Positions 1 to 6,958 of a stretch of DNA of 16,391 bases are shown here, one piece after another (the first letter of the stretch is position 1; every line of letters starts with the position of its first letter). Below the pieces are notes generated by a model. That model was given only the letters and a program-made list of their open reading frames with translations. It was not told where the DNA came from and searched no databases. The position numbers and the translations under genes are program-made. Origin of the DNA: JBFKAV01 sp041621405 (lineage in GTDB: Bacteria; Pseudomonadota; Alphaproteobacteria; Rhodobacterales; Rhodobacteraceae). Location: assembly GCA_041621405.1 (NCBI GenBank), contig JBFKAV010000077.1:1-16391 (forward strand), in the 5' to 3' direction.

Positions 1-192
1 ATCCGACTCGCCCGAAAGCGTGAACTCGATGTCGACGTCGTTCCAGAACTGGGTCGCCGACATCAGTGTGCCGGTAATGAACCGGTCACCGCCGACGATG
101 CCCATCTCGGCCCAGCCGGAGATCGTAACCTCGGCCGAGGCGGCGCCAGCGAAGGCCACCAGGGCCGTCGTAGCGAAGAGTGCCTTTTTCAT
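1..192 (-). CDS. Outer-membrane porin, N-terminal fragment (cut by window edge)
   Basis: The first 64 residues of a leftward gene are present and the rest lies outside the window. The protein begins with a clear Sec signal peptide: MKKAL, a hydrophobic stretch, then AASA with predicted cleavage before EVTISG (about residue 20). The mature start EVTISGWAEMG followed by alternating polar and hydrophobic residues is typical of general diffusion porins of Rhodobacter type, 16-stranded trimeric barrels for small solutes in the outer membrane. The ATG at 192 is chosen because the signal peptide starts there and a GAGGGAAA ribosome-binding site lies just upstream. The gene is divergent from the DUF3576 gene. 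The family call rests only on the N-terminus, so another beta-barrel protein is possible, though less likely. Confidence 0.8.
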   Translation of the reverse strand, partial: MKKALFATTALVAFAGAASAEVTISGWAEMGIVGGDRFITGTLMSATQFWNDVDIEFTLSGESD

Positions 193-358
193 GTTTTCCC
201 TCGTGTTTCGAAGATGCACCCGACCCAACCGGATCGGGCCAGGAATGATCGTTCTTTCCTCTCTCGCCCCCCGCAATGCAAGCCGAGTCGCCCGCGCGGC
301 CGCAAAGCCACGACCCATGGTGCATGCGCGCAACACCCCGGGGCAGCGGGCAAACGGC

Positions 359-387
359 TTGTCTCCCGAACGGTGCTCGGCTAGACA
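359..387 (+). promoter_or_regulatory. Candidate promoter for the DUF3576 gene, overlapping an inverted repeat
   Basis: TTGTCT (359-364) and TAGACA (382-387) are separated by 17 bases and lie 31 bases before the ATG at 419. The -35 box is good, but the -10 box matches the consensus weakly and lacks the final T. The same bases hold a 7-bp inverted repeat: CTTGTCT at 358-364 and AGACAAG at 383-389. The rest of the 226-bp divergent region 193-418 must also hold the porin promoter on the other strand, which I could not place with confidence. Confidence 0.3.
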
Positions 388-418
388 AGGCGCGGGGTCG
401 GCAAAGCGGGGCCGCACA

Positions 419-922
419 ATGATTTCTTCGCGCGCGGCGCGCTTTATCCTTCTCGGTACGATGGTGCTGATGCTGACCGCCTGCGGGCGCTTTGGCGACA
501 GCCTGCGCTTCGGCGGCAATCGCGAGGCGCAGACGCAGGGCGTCCCTCAGGGGCGGCGCAGCGAGCGGCTCCAGCGCTCGACGATCTGGGACCTGTTCGA
601 CAATAGCAACGACCCGAACACCACCGTCGAGGTCAACAAGTACATCTGGAACGCCTCCCTCGACGTCCTGAACTTCCTCCCGATTCAGTCGGTTGACCCC
701 TTCACCGGCGTCATCGTCACCGGCTACGGCACGCCGCCCGGCGGCGGCCGCGCCTACCGCGCCACGATCTACGTGCAGGATCCCGCGCTCGACGCCCGCT
801 CGCTGAAGGTGGCGCTCGAATCGCGTGGCGGCGGACCGGTCAACCCCGAGACGGTGCGCGCCGTGGAGGACGCGATCCTGACCCGCGCTCGCCAGCTCAG
901 GATTGCCGATTCGCGGCTCTGA
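419..922 (+). CDS. DUF3576 family lipoprotein
   Basis: A 167-residue protein with a lipoprotein signal peptide: a hydrophobic segment at about residues 9-21 ending in the lipobox L19-T20-A21-C22, so Cys22 should be lipidated. After a short variable linker rich in G, R and Q, the body contains the conserved DUF3576 features: STIWDLF, then NKYIWNASLDVLNFLP, the DPFTGVIVTGYG stretch, and a C-terminal helix of the AILTRARQLR type. The function of the family is unknown. In Rhodobacterales it commonly sits near leuS and lptE, which suggests an envelope role, but that is inference. The ATG at 419 gives a complete signal peptide, although its ribosome-binding site is weak. The gene ends 3 bp from the convergent exchanger gene. 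Confidence 0.87.
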   Translation: MISSRAARFILLGTMVLMLTACGRFGDSLRFGGNREAQTQGVPQGRRSERLQRSTIWDLFDNSNDPNTTVEVNKYIWNASLDVLNFLPIQSVDPFTGVIVTGYGTPPGGGRAYRATIYVQDPALDARSLKVALESRGGGPVNPETVRAVEDAILTRARQLRIADSRL

Positions 923-925
923 GGC

Positions 926-1924
926 CTAGGCGCCAGCCTCGGGCCAAATGAACCAGAGATAGGCGAGATAGCCGGCGAACAGCGCCGCGCCCTCGATTCT
1001 GTCGAGCCTGCGGCCGGTGTAGAGCATCCCAAGCAGCACCACGGCGACAGCCAGCATCACCAGGTTGTCGAAGGTGGCGATCTCGGCAGGCACCGTCGTG
1101 GGGGAAATCAGCGCCGTGACGCCGCCGATGCAGAGGACGTTGTAGATGTTCGAGCCGAGGATGCTGCCGACCGCGACGTCGGCTTGCCGCCGGACCGCCG
1201 CGAGCACCGTGGTGGCAAGCTCGGGCATCGACGTGCCCGCCGCCACGATCGTAAGGCCGATCACCGATTCGCTGATTCCAATCTGCCGCGCGAACTCGAT
1301 CGACCCGCCGACGAAGAACCGCCCGCCGGCGACCAGCAGGATCAGGCCGCCCAGCGCGAGGCCCAGCGGCGCGAGCCATTGTGCCGCACCGCCAGGTGCT
1401 GCGGCCGCTTGCGGCCTGAGCTCCGGGTCGGCGCCGGCGAGCGCCTCGCCCTTCTCGAATGCTACGGTATGTCCGTCTGCCTGGCGCTCCTCGCGCGCGG
1501 CGTAGAAGAGATATGCGGCGAGCGTGGCGAGAAACAGCACGCCCGTCGGCCGGTCGAGCGACCAGAAGAAGCCGACCAGGGTCAGCGCCAGCGACGCGAC
1601 GATGACGAGCGCCCCGTCGCGCCGGATCGCGCCCGGCGGGACCGCGAGTGGCGCGATCATCGCCGCGAGGCCGAGAATCACCAGCACGTTGATGATGTTG
1701 GAGCCCACGATGTTGCCGACCGCGATGCCCGGCGAGCCGGCGAGCGCGCCCTGCACCGAGGTCACGAGCTCGGGCGTCGAGGTGCCGAAGCCGACGATGG
1801 TGAGGCCGATCAGGAGCGGCGAGACGCCGGCGCGCTCGGCCAGTCGTACGGCGCCGCGGACCAGAAGCTCCGCTCCGACGATGATCGCGGCAAGGCCGCC
1901 GAGGATGGCAAGGGCGAGATCCAT
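926..1924 (-). CDS. Calcium/sodium antiporter, CaCA family (YrbG-like)
   Basis: A 332-residue inner-membrane protein with about ten hydrophobic segments and the two alpha repeats that define the Ca2+:cation antiporter family. Repeat 1 holds GFGTSTPELVTS (45-56) and GNIVGSNIINVL (70-81). Repeat 2 holds AAGTSMPELATT (228-239) and GSILGSNIYNVL (253-264). The two Glu residues in the PEL motifs and the Asn residues in the GSN motifs are the expected ion-binding positions. A hydrophilic, Ala-rich loop of about 45 residues separates the halves. The likely role is exchange of Ca2+ (or another cation) against Na+ or H+; substrate choice cannot be read from the sequence. The start at 1924 matches where YrbG-type proteins begin and has GGAG just upstream. 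A longer open frame to 2179 is not supported. Confidence 0.9.
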   Translation of the reverse strand: MDLALAILGGLAAIIVGAELLVRGAVRLAERAGVSPLLIGLTIVGFGTSTPELVTSVQGALAGSPGIAVGNIVGSNIINVLVILGLAAMIAPLAVPPGAIRRDGALVIVASLALTLVGFFWSLDRPTGVLFLATLAAYLFYAAREERQADGHTVAFEKGEALAGADPELRPQAAAAPGGAAQWLAPLGLALGGLILLVAGGRFFVGGSIEFARQIGISESVIGLTIVAAGTSMPELATTVLAAVRRQADVAVGSILGSNIYNVLCIGGVTALISPTTVPAEIATFDNLVMLAVAVVLLGMLYTGRRLDRIEGAALFAGYLAYLWFIWPEAGA

Positions 1925-2201
1925 GGTCTCCGTCCGGGCTTGGGGCCACTCGCGCCGGCGCAGGGAGCGCGGCGGGCGCCCCGGCCGGACGCCCTCCCCA
2001 TGCGCCGGCCGCACTTTAGCGGCCATTGCGTGTTGCTGTCCGACATCGCGGCAGGAGGCAGCCGCCAGAGGGGCCCGGACGCCGCTGCAGGTGGGGCGCG
2101 GCCGTTGCCTTGTCAAGACCCGCCTTCCGCCCGGCTGGACCGCTGACGGCCAAGCGGGTATCAGGCCGGACAACGACACGACTTCACGTCAAGGAACGCG
2201 C
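1925..2201. other. Divergent intergenic region between exchanger gene and leuS
   Basis: These 277 bases must hold the promoters of the leftward exchanger gene and the rightward leuS operon. I see no gene and no clear sigma-70 promoter. A perfect 6-bp stem (GGCCGC / GCGGCC, loop ACTTTA) lies at 2007-2024. A TTGTCA at 2110-2115 could be a -35 box for leuS, but no good -10 box follows at normal spacing. The leuS ribosome-binding site AAGGAA is at 2191-2196. Confidence 0.5.
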
Positions 2202-4760
2202 ATGTCCCGCCTCGACCCCGCTCAGATCGAATCGAAATGGCAGACGGCCTGGGACGAGGCTGGGGTCTTTCTCGCCAAGCACGATCCGGCGAAGCCCAAG
2301 TACTATGTGCTCGAGATGTTCCCCTACCCCTCGGGACGTATCCACATGGGCCACGTGCGCAACTACACGATGGGTGACGTGATCGCGCGCTACAAGCTGG
2401 CCCAGGGCTTCAGCGTCTTGCACCCGATGGGCTGGGACGCCTTCGGCATGCCCGCCGAGAACGCCGCGATGGAGCGTGGCGGGCACCCCAAGACCTGGAC
2501 CTACGACAACATCGCGGACATGCGCGGCCAGATGAAGCCCCTCGGCCTCTCCATCGACTGGAGCCGCCAATTCGCCACCTGCGATCCGGAATACTACGGA
2601 CAGCAGCAGGCCATGTTCCTGGATTTCATGGAAAAAGGCCTGGTCTATCGCAAGAGCGCGGTGGTGAACTGGGATCCCGTCGACATGACGGTTCTCGCCA
2701 ACGAGCAGGTGATCGAGGGCCGCGGCTGGCGCTCGGGCGCGGAGGTCGAGCGGCGCGAACTGACGCAGTGGTTCTTCCGGATCAGCGATTTCTCCGAGGA
2801 ACTGCTCGAGGCCATCGACGGGCTCGACAGCTGGCCCGAGAAGGTGAAGCTGATGCAGCGCAACTGGATCGGAAAATCGCGCGGCCTGCAGTTCGCCTTC
2901 TCCTTCGTCGAGGCGCCGGAAGGATTCGACCGGCTCGAGGTCTACACAACCCGCCCCGACACGCTTCTTGGCGCCAGCTTCGTCGCGGTCTCGGCCGACC
3001 ACCCGCTGGCGAAATACCTCGAACGGCACGACCCGAAGATTGCCGAGTTCGTCGCCGAGTGCCGCAGGACCGGCACTTCGGAGGAAGCGCTGGAGACCGC
3101 CGAGAAGATCGGCTTCGACACCGGCCTCAAGGTCCGTCACCCGTTCGACAATGACTGGGAACTGCCGGTCTACATCGCCAACTTCATCCTGATGGACTAC
3201 GGCACGGGTGCCATCTTCGGCTGCCCGGCGCACGACCAGCGCGACCTCGATTTCGCCCGCAAGTACAGGCTCGACGTGATCGACACCTTCGTCGCCGCCG
3301 AGGGCGGGACGCCGGTGGGCGACGTGGCTTTCGTGCCTCCGAAGACCGAAAGGGTGAAGTGGCTGAAGAACTTCGCCTGGGACGAGATGGCCACCGGAGA
3401 GGAGGCGATCTACGCCGCCATCGCCGATTGCGAATCGAAGGGCGTGGGCCACGGCGTCGTCAAGTACCGCCTGCGCGACTGGGGGCTTTCGCGCCAGCGC
3501 TACTGGGGCTGCCCGATACCGGTGGTGCATTGCGCCGACTGCGGCGTGGTGCCGGAAAAGCGCGAGAATCTGCCCGTGCTGCTCCCTGACGACGTCAGCT
3601 TCGACAAGCCCGGCAACCCGCTCGACCGCCACTCCACCTGGCGCGACGTGGCTTGCCCGAAATGTGGCGCGCCGGCGAAGCGCGAGACCGACACGATGGA
3701 CACCTTCGTCGATTCGTCGTGGTACTTCGCCCGCTTCACCGCGCCGCACGCGGCCGCGCCGACCGACCCCGTTGAGGCCGAGTACTGGATGAACGTCGAC
3801 CAGTATATCGGCGGCATCGAGCACGCGATCCTGCACCTGCTCTATTCGCGCTTTTTCGCGCGCGCGATGCACATCTGCGGCCACCTGCCGGCCAAGGCGA
3901 AGGAGCCCTTCGACGCGCTCTTCACGCAAGGCATGGTCACCCACGAGATCTACGTCACCCGCGACGAGCGCGACCGCCCTGTCTATCATCTCCCGGAAGA
4001 CATCGTCTGGACGGAATCGGGCGCCACGCTGGGGCGGACGGGCGCGAGGGTCGAGGTGATACCCTCGGCCAAGATGTCGAAGTCGAAGAAGAACGTCATC
4101 GACCCGGAGAACATCATCCGCCAGTTCGGCGCCGACACCGCGCGCTGGTTCATCCTCTCCGACAGCCCGCCCGAACGCGACGTGGAATGGACCTCGGCCG
4201 GCGCCGAGGCGGCGTTCCGGCATCTCTCCCGCGTGCATCGCCTGGCCGCCGAGATCGCCGAGAGCACGGCCCCGGCCAGCGCCGAGGACCCCGAGCTCGC
4301 CCGCGCGATGCACAAAGCGATCCACGAGGTCACGATGGGAATCGAGACCTTCGGCTTCAACAAGGCGGTCGCCAAGCTCTACGAGTTCAGCAACACGCTG
4401 CAGCGTTCCGGTGCCGGCGCCCAGGCAAAGCGCGAAGCGGTGCGTGCGATGGCGCAGCTGATGTCGCCGATGGTGCCGCACCTGGCCGAGGAGGTCTGGG
4501 CGATGCTGGGCGGCGAGGGGCTGGTCACGGTGGCGCCCTGGCCCAAGGCCGATCCGGCGATGCTGGTCGAGGATACCGTGACCCTGCCGATCCAGGTCAA
4601 CGGCAAGCGCCGCTCGGAGATCACCGTACCCAAGGACATGGCAACGGAAGAGGTTGAAAAGCTGGTGCTTGAGGACGAAGCTGTGGCGCGCGCGCTTGCC
4701 GGCGCGCCGCCGAAGAAGCTCATCGTGGTGCCGGGCCGGATCGTCAATGTCGTCATCTGA
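2202..4760 (+). CDS. leuS: Leucyl-tRNA synthetase
   Basis: An 852-residue class I aminoacyl-tRNA synthetase that charges tRNA-Leu with leucine in the cytosol; length is close to E. coli LeuRS (860). The HIGH-type motif is HMGH at 48-51 and the KMSKS loop is at 624-628. The CP1 editing domain, which hydrolyses mischarged tRNA, carries TTRPDT at 249-254 and the conserved Asp in HDQRD (Asp345). A zinc-binding insertion is visible as CADC and CPKC pairs, followed by the catalytic-core signature DTFVDSSWYF. The C-terminus ends in the usual anticodon-binding and tail domains. The ATG at 2202 has AAGGAA five bases upstream and gives the family N-terminus. It is the first gene of an operon with lptE (14-bp overlap) and holA. 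Confidence 0.98.
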   Translation: MSRLDPAQIESKWQTAWDEAGVFLAKHDPAKPKYYVLEMFPYPSGRIHMGHVRNYTMGDVIARYKLAQGFSVLHPMGWDAFGMPAENAAMERGGHPKTWTYDNIADMRGQMKPLGLSIDWSRQFATCDPEYYGQQQAMFLDFMEKGLVYRKSAVVNWDPVDMTVLANEQVIEGRGWRSGAEVERRELTQWFFRISDFSEELLEAIDGLDSWPEKVKLMQRNWIGKSRGLQFAFSFVEAPEGFDRLEVYTTRPDTLLGASFVAVSADHPLAKYLERHDPKIAEFVAECRRTGTSEEALETAEKIGFDTGLKVRHPFDNDWELPVYIANFILMDYGTGAIFGCPAHDQRDLDFARKYRLDVIDTFVAAEGGTPVGDVAFVPPKTERVKWLKNFAWDEMATGEEAIYAAIADCESKGVGHGVVKYRLRDWGLSRQRYWGCPIPVVHCADCGVVPEKRENLPVLLPDDVSFDKPGNPLDRHSTWRDVACPKCGAPAKRETDTMDTFVDSSWYFARFTAPHAAAPTDPVEAEYWMNVDQYIGGIEHAILHLLYSRFFARAMHICGHLPAKAKEPFDALFTQGMVTHEIYVTRDERDRPVYHLPEDIVWTESGATLGRTGARVEVIPSAKMSKSKKNVIDPENIIRQFGADTARWFILSDSPPERDVEWTSAGAEAAFRHLSRVHRLAAEIAESTAPASAEDPELARAMHKAIHEVTMGIETFGFNKAVAKLYEFSNTLQRSGAGAQAKREAVRAMAQLMSPMVPHLAEEVWAMLGGEGLVTVAPWPKADPAMLVEDTVTLPIQVNGKRRSEITVPKDMATEEVEKLVLEDEAVARALAGAPPKKLIVVPGRIVNVVI

Positions 4761-5241
4761 CAGAAGGACAGCGCTGGCCCTCCTCGCGGCCCTGCCGCTC
4801 GCCGCTTGCGGCTTCGCGCCGGTCCACGGCCCCGGCGCAGGCGGGAGCGCACTCAGAGGCCGGATTCTGGCCGACGCGCCCGACACCCGCCTCGGCTACG
4901 CATTCGTCGCCCGCTTCGAGGACCGCCTCGGCCGCGCCGAGGCGCCGGCCTGGGCCTTGGGCTACACCATCGAGACCCGCGAGATCGCCGTCGGCGTCTC
5001 GGCCGACAACGTGACCACGCGCTACAACCTCACCGGTCGGCTCCTGTGGTCGATCCGACCCATGGCGAGCGGCGAGCCGGTTCTGAGCGGCGCGGAGGAG
5101 AGCTTCACCGCCTTCTCCTCCACTGGCACCTCGGTGGCCACGCTCTCCGCGCGCTCCGACGCCGAGGTACGGCTGATGACGATTCTCGCCGACCGGCTCG
5201 TCACCCGCCTCTACACCGAAATCGGGACGCTCGCGCCGTGA
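4747..5241 (+). CDS. lptE: LPS-assembly lipoprotein LptE
   Basis: A 164-residue outer-membrane lipoprotein. The signal peptide runs from two Arg residues through a hydrophobic core to the lipobox L18-A19-A20-C21, followed by GFAPVHG, the CGFxPxxG-like start typical of LptE. LptE plugs and supports the LptD barrel that inserts lipopolysaccharide into the outer leaflet. The body shows alternating beta-strand patterns and the NVTTRYNLTGR stretch expected for this family. It starts inside the end of leuS (14-bp overlap, different frame) and its stop overlaps the holA start by 4 bp, so it should be translationally coupled to both. The position between leuS and holA matches the known order leuS-lptE-holA in many proteobacteria, which supports the call despite low sequence conservation. 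Confidence 0.92.
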   Translation: MSSSDRRTALALLAALPLAACGFAPVHGPGAGGSALRGRILADAPDTRLGYAFVARFEDRLGRAEAPAWALGYTIETREIAVGVSADNVTTRYNLTGRLLWSIRPMASGEPVLSGAEESFTAFSSTGTSVATLSARSDAEVRLMTILADRLVTRLYTEIGTLAP

Positions 5242-6260
5242 GGCTCTCCGGCCAGGCGGCCCAGCGCTACCTGGCGCGGCCCGAGCCCGAGCGGGCTGGT
5301 CTCCTGATCTGGGGCGCCGACCCGATGCGGGTGGCGCTCAAGCGGCAGGAGGCGGTTGCAGCGCTGATCGGGCCCGAGGGCGAGGCCGAGATGCGGCTCA
5401 CCCGCATCGCCGGGCCCGATCTTCGCCGCGATTCGGCGCTTCTCTCAGACGCGACGCGCGCCCAGGGCTTCTTTCCCGGCCCGCGGGTGGCGCTGGTCGA
5501 GGAGGCGACCGACGGGCTGGCCCAGGTGATCGAGGCAGCGCTGGAGGATTGGCGCGAGGGCGACGCCGTCGTGGTGGTAACCGCCGGCCAACTCGCGGCG
5601 CGCTCGGCGCTGCGCAAGCTCTTCGAAGGCCACAAGAACGCCTACTCGGCCGCGTTCTACGACGATCCGCCCGGCCGCGAGGAGATCGAGGCGGAACTGA
5701 AACGCGCGGGGCTCGCCGAGGTTGGCCGCGAGGGCATGGCGGCGCTCACCGCGCTCGCCCGCGGGCTGGGGCCCGGCGACTTCCGCCAGACGGTCGAGAA
5801 GCTCGCCCTCTACAAGCTCTCCGATCCCGCGCCCGTGGGCGCCGAGGACGTCGCCGCCGTCGCCCCCGCCGCCACCGATGCCGAGGTCGACGACGTGCTC
5901 GACGCCGTGGCCGAGGCAGACACCGGCGCGCTCGGACCGCTTCTGCGCCGGATGGAGGCGCAGGGGGTGCAGCCGGTCAGCCTCTGCATCGGCGCCACCC
6001 GGCACTTCCGCCAACTCCACGCCGCCGCATCCGCTCCGGGAGGGCCGGCCGAGGGCGTAGCCACGCTACGCCCGCCGGTCTTCGGCCCGCGCCGAGACCG
6101 ATTGGTGCGGCAGGCCCGGGCCTGGGGAATGCCCCGGCTCGAACAGGCGCTGGCGATCCTGATCGACACCGACCTCGCGCTTCGGTCGGCTGCCCGCGCG
6201 CCGGCGATGGCGGCGATGGAGCGCACGCTCATTCGCCTGTCGATGCTGGCGCCGAGATAG
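5238..6260 (+). CDS. holA: DNA polymerase III, delta subunit
   Basis: A 340-residue protein, the normal length for the delta subunit, which opens the beta sliding clamp within the clamp-loader complex. The N-terminal region includes LLIWGADPMRV near residue 22, the degenerate P-loop-like region of delta. A middle domain has DAVVVVTAGQLAARSALRKLFE and a YDDPPGREEIEAEL segment. The C-terminal helical domain carries the IGATRHFRQLH stretch and ends in a set of hydrophobic helices. It starts with GTG at 5238, forming a GTGA overlap with the lptE stop, so translation is probably coupled to lptE. Downstream ATG codons would remove conserved sequence. A GC-rich stem-loop starts directly after the TAG. 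Confidence 0.95.
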   Translation: MRLSGQAAQRYLARPEPERAGLLIWGADPMRVALKRQEAVAALIGPEGEAEMRLTRIAGPDLRRDSALLSDATRAQGFFPGPRVALVEEATDGLAQVIEAALEDWREGDAVVVVTAGQLAARSALRKLFEGHKNAYSAAFYDDPPGREEIEAELKRAGLAEVGREGMAALTALARGLGPGDFRQTVEKLALYKLSDPAPVGAEDVAAVAPAATDAEVDDVLDAVAEADTGALGPLLRRMEAQGVQPVSLCIGATRHFRQLHAAASAPGGPAEGVATLRPPVFGPRRDRLVRQARAWGMPRLEQALAILIDTDLALRSAARAPAMAAMERTLIRLSMLAPR

Positions 6261-6306
6261 CCCCGCCCGGCCGATTCCCGCTCCGCCGTCCCGATCCCGG
6301 GCGGGG
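6261..6306 (+). terminator. Stem-loop after holA, candidate terminator
   Basis: A perfect 10-bp inverted repeat begins right after the holA stop: CCCCGCCCGG at 6261-6270 and CCGGGCGGGG at 6297-6306, with a 26-base loop. No T tract follows, so it is not a classical intrinsic terminator; it may block exonuclease or assist Rho-dependent ending. It would separate the leuS-lptE-holA operon from the transferase gene. Confidence 0.45.
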
Positions 6307-6368
6307 GGCCTTGCACCTCACGGCGCCGCGTGCTGTCCATGGCCCGGCGCACCAAGGGGTCGCCTTGC

Positions 6369-6956
6369 ATGTACAAGGTCATCGGCAGTCTGAAGAGCCG
6401 CACCTTCCGGGTGCTCTGGATGCTGGAGGAACTGGGCCAGCCCTACGAGCACGTGCCCGCCCCGCCACGCTCCGAACATGTCGTGGCGGTAAACCCCGCG
6501 GGCAAGGTGCCGGTGCTGATCGACGATGGCGCACCGATCACCGATTCGACCGCGATTATCCAGTATCTCGCCGACAAGCACGGCGCGCTCACCCGCCCCG
6601 CCGGCAGCCTCGATCGGGCCCGCCAGGACAGCCTGACCCAGTTCCTGCTCGACGAGTTCGACGCCGCGCTCTGGATGGCGGCGCGACACAGCTTCATCCT
6701 GCCCGCCGAGCTCCGGCAGTCGGGAATCAAGGACAGCCTCAAGTGGGAGTTCCAGCGCAGCCAGAAGACGCTGGCGGACCGGATGGGCGAGGGGCCGTTC
6801 GTGATGGGTACGGCGATGACCGTGCCCGACATCATCCTCACCCATTGCGGCAACTGGGCCGAGACGGCGAAGTTCCCGATCACCGAACCGCGGCTTGCCG
6901 AATACCTCGCCGGGATGCGCCAGCGCCCCGCGTTCCGGCGGGTTGCGGCGATGTAG
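6369..6956 (+). CDS. Glutathione S-transferase family protein
   Basis: A 195-residue two-domain protein of typical bacterial GST length. The thioredoxin-like N-terminal domain (about 1-77) has SLKSRTFRVLWMLEELG with the family's first helix, the cis-proline motif KVPVL (Pro48) and the glutathione gamma-Glu binding pair D59-S60 in the ITDSTAIIQYL segment. The C-terminal domain is all-helical, with the N-capping motif TVPDI (VPD) in the middle. It probably conjugates or reduces small electrophiles with glutathione in the cytosol; the substrate is not readable. The start at 6369 is preferred over ATGs at 6330 and 6339 because AAGGGG lies nine bases upstream and the beta-strand MYKVIGS is the proper fold start. 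The gene ends 2 bp from the convergent peptidase gene. Confidence 0.9.
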   Translation: MYKVIGSLKSRTFRVLWMLEELGQPYEHVPAPPRSEHVVAVNPAGKVPVLIDDGAPITDSTAIIQYLADKHGALTRPAGSLDRARQDSLTQFLLDEFDAALWMAARHSFILPAELRQSGIKDSLKWEFQRSQKTLADRMGEGPFVMGTAMTVPDIILTHCGNWAETAKFPITEPRLAEYLAGMRQRPAFRRVAAM

Positions 6957-6958
6957 CC

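Noticed and set aside
2007..2024. A hairpin in the leader of the exchanger gene that might be a riboswitch part
   Set aside because: There is only a 6-bp stem and no conserved core of a known metal riboswitch such as yybP-ykoY. It is recorded only as a stem.
2184..4886. A 900-codon open frame on the minus strand covering all of leuS
   Set aside because: It is the antisense shadow of leuS. High GC at the third codon position suppresses stops on the opposite strand. The predicted protein is rich in R, H, D and G and shows no domain, while leuS is certain on the plus strand.
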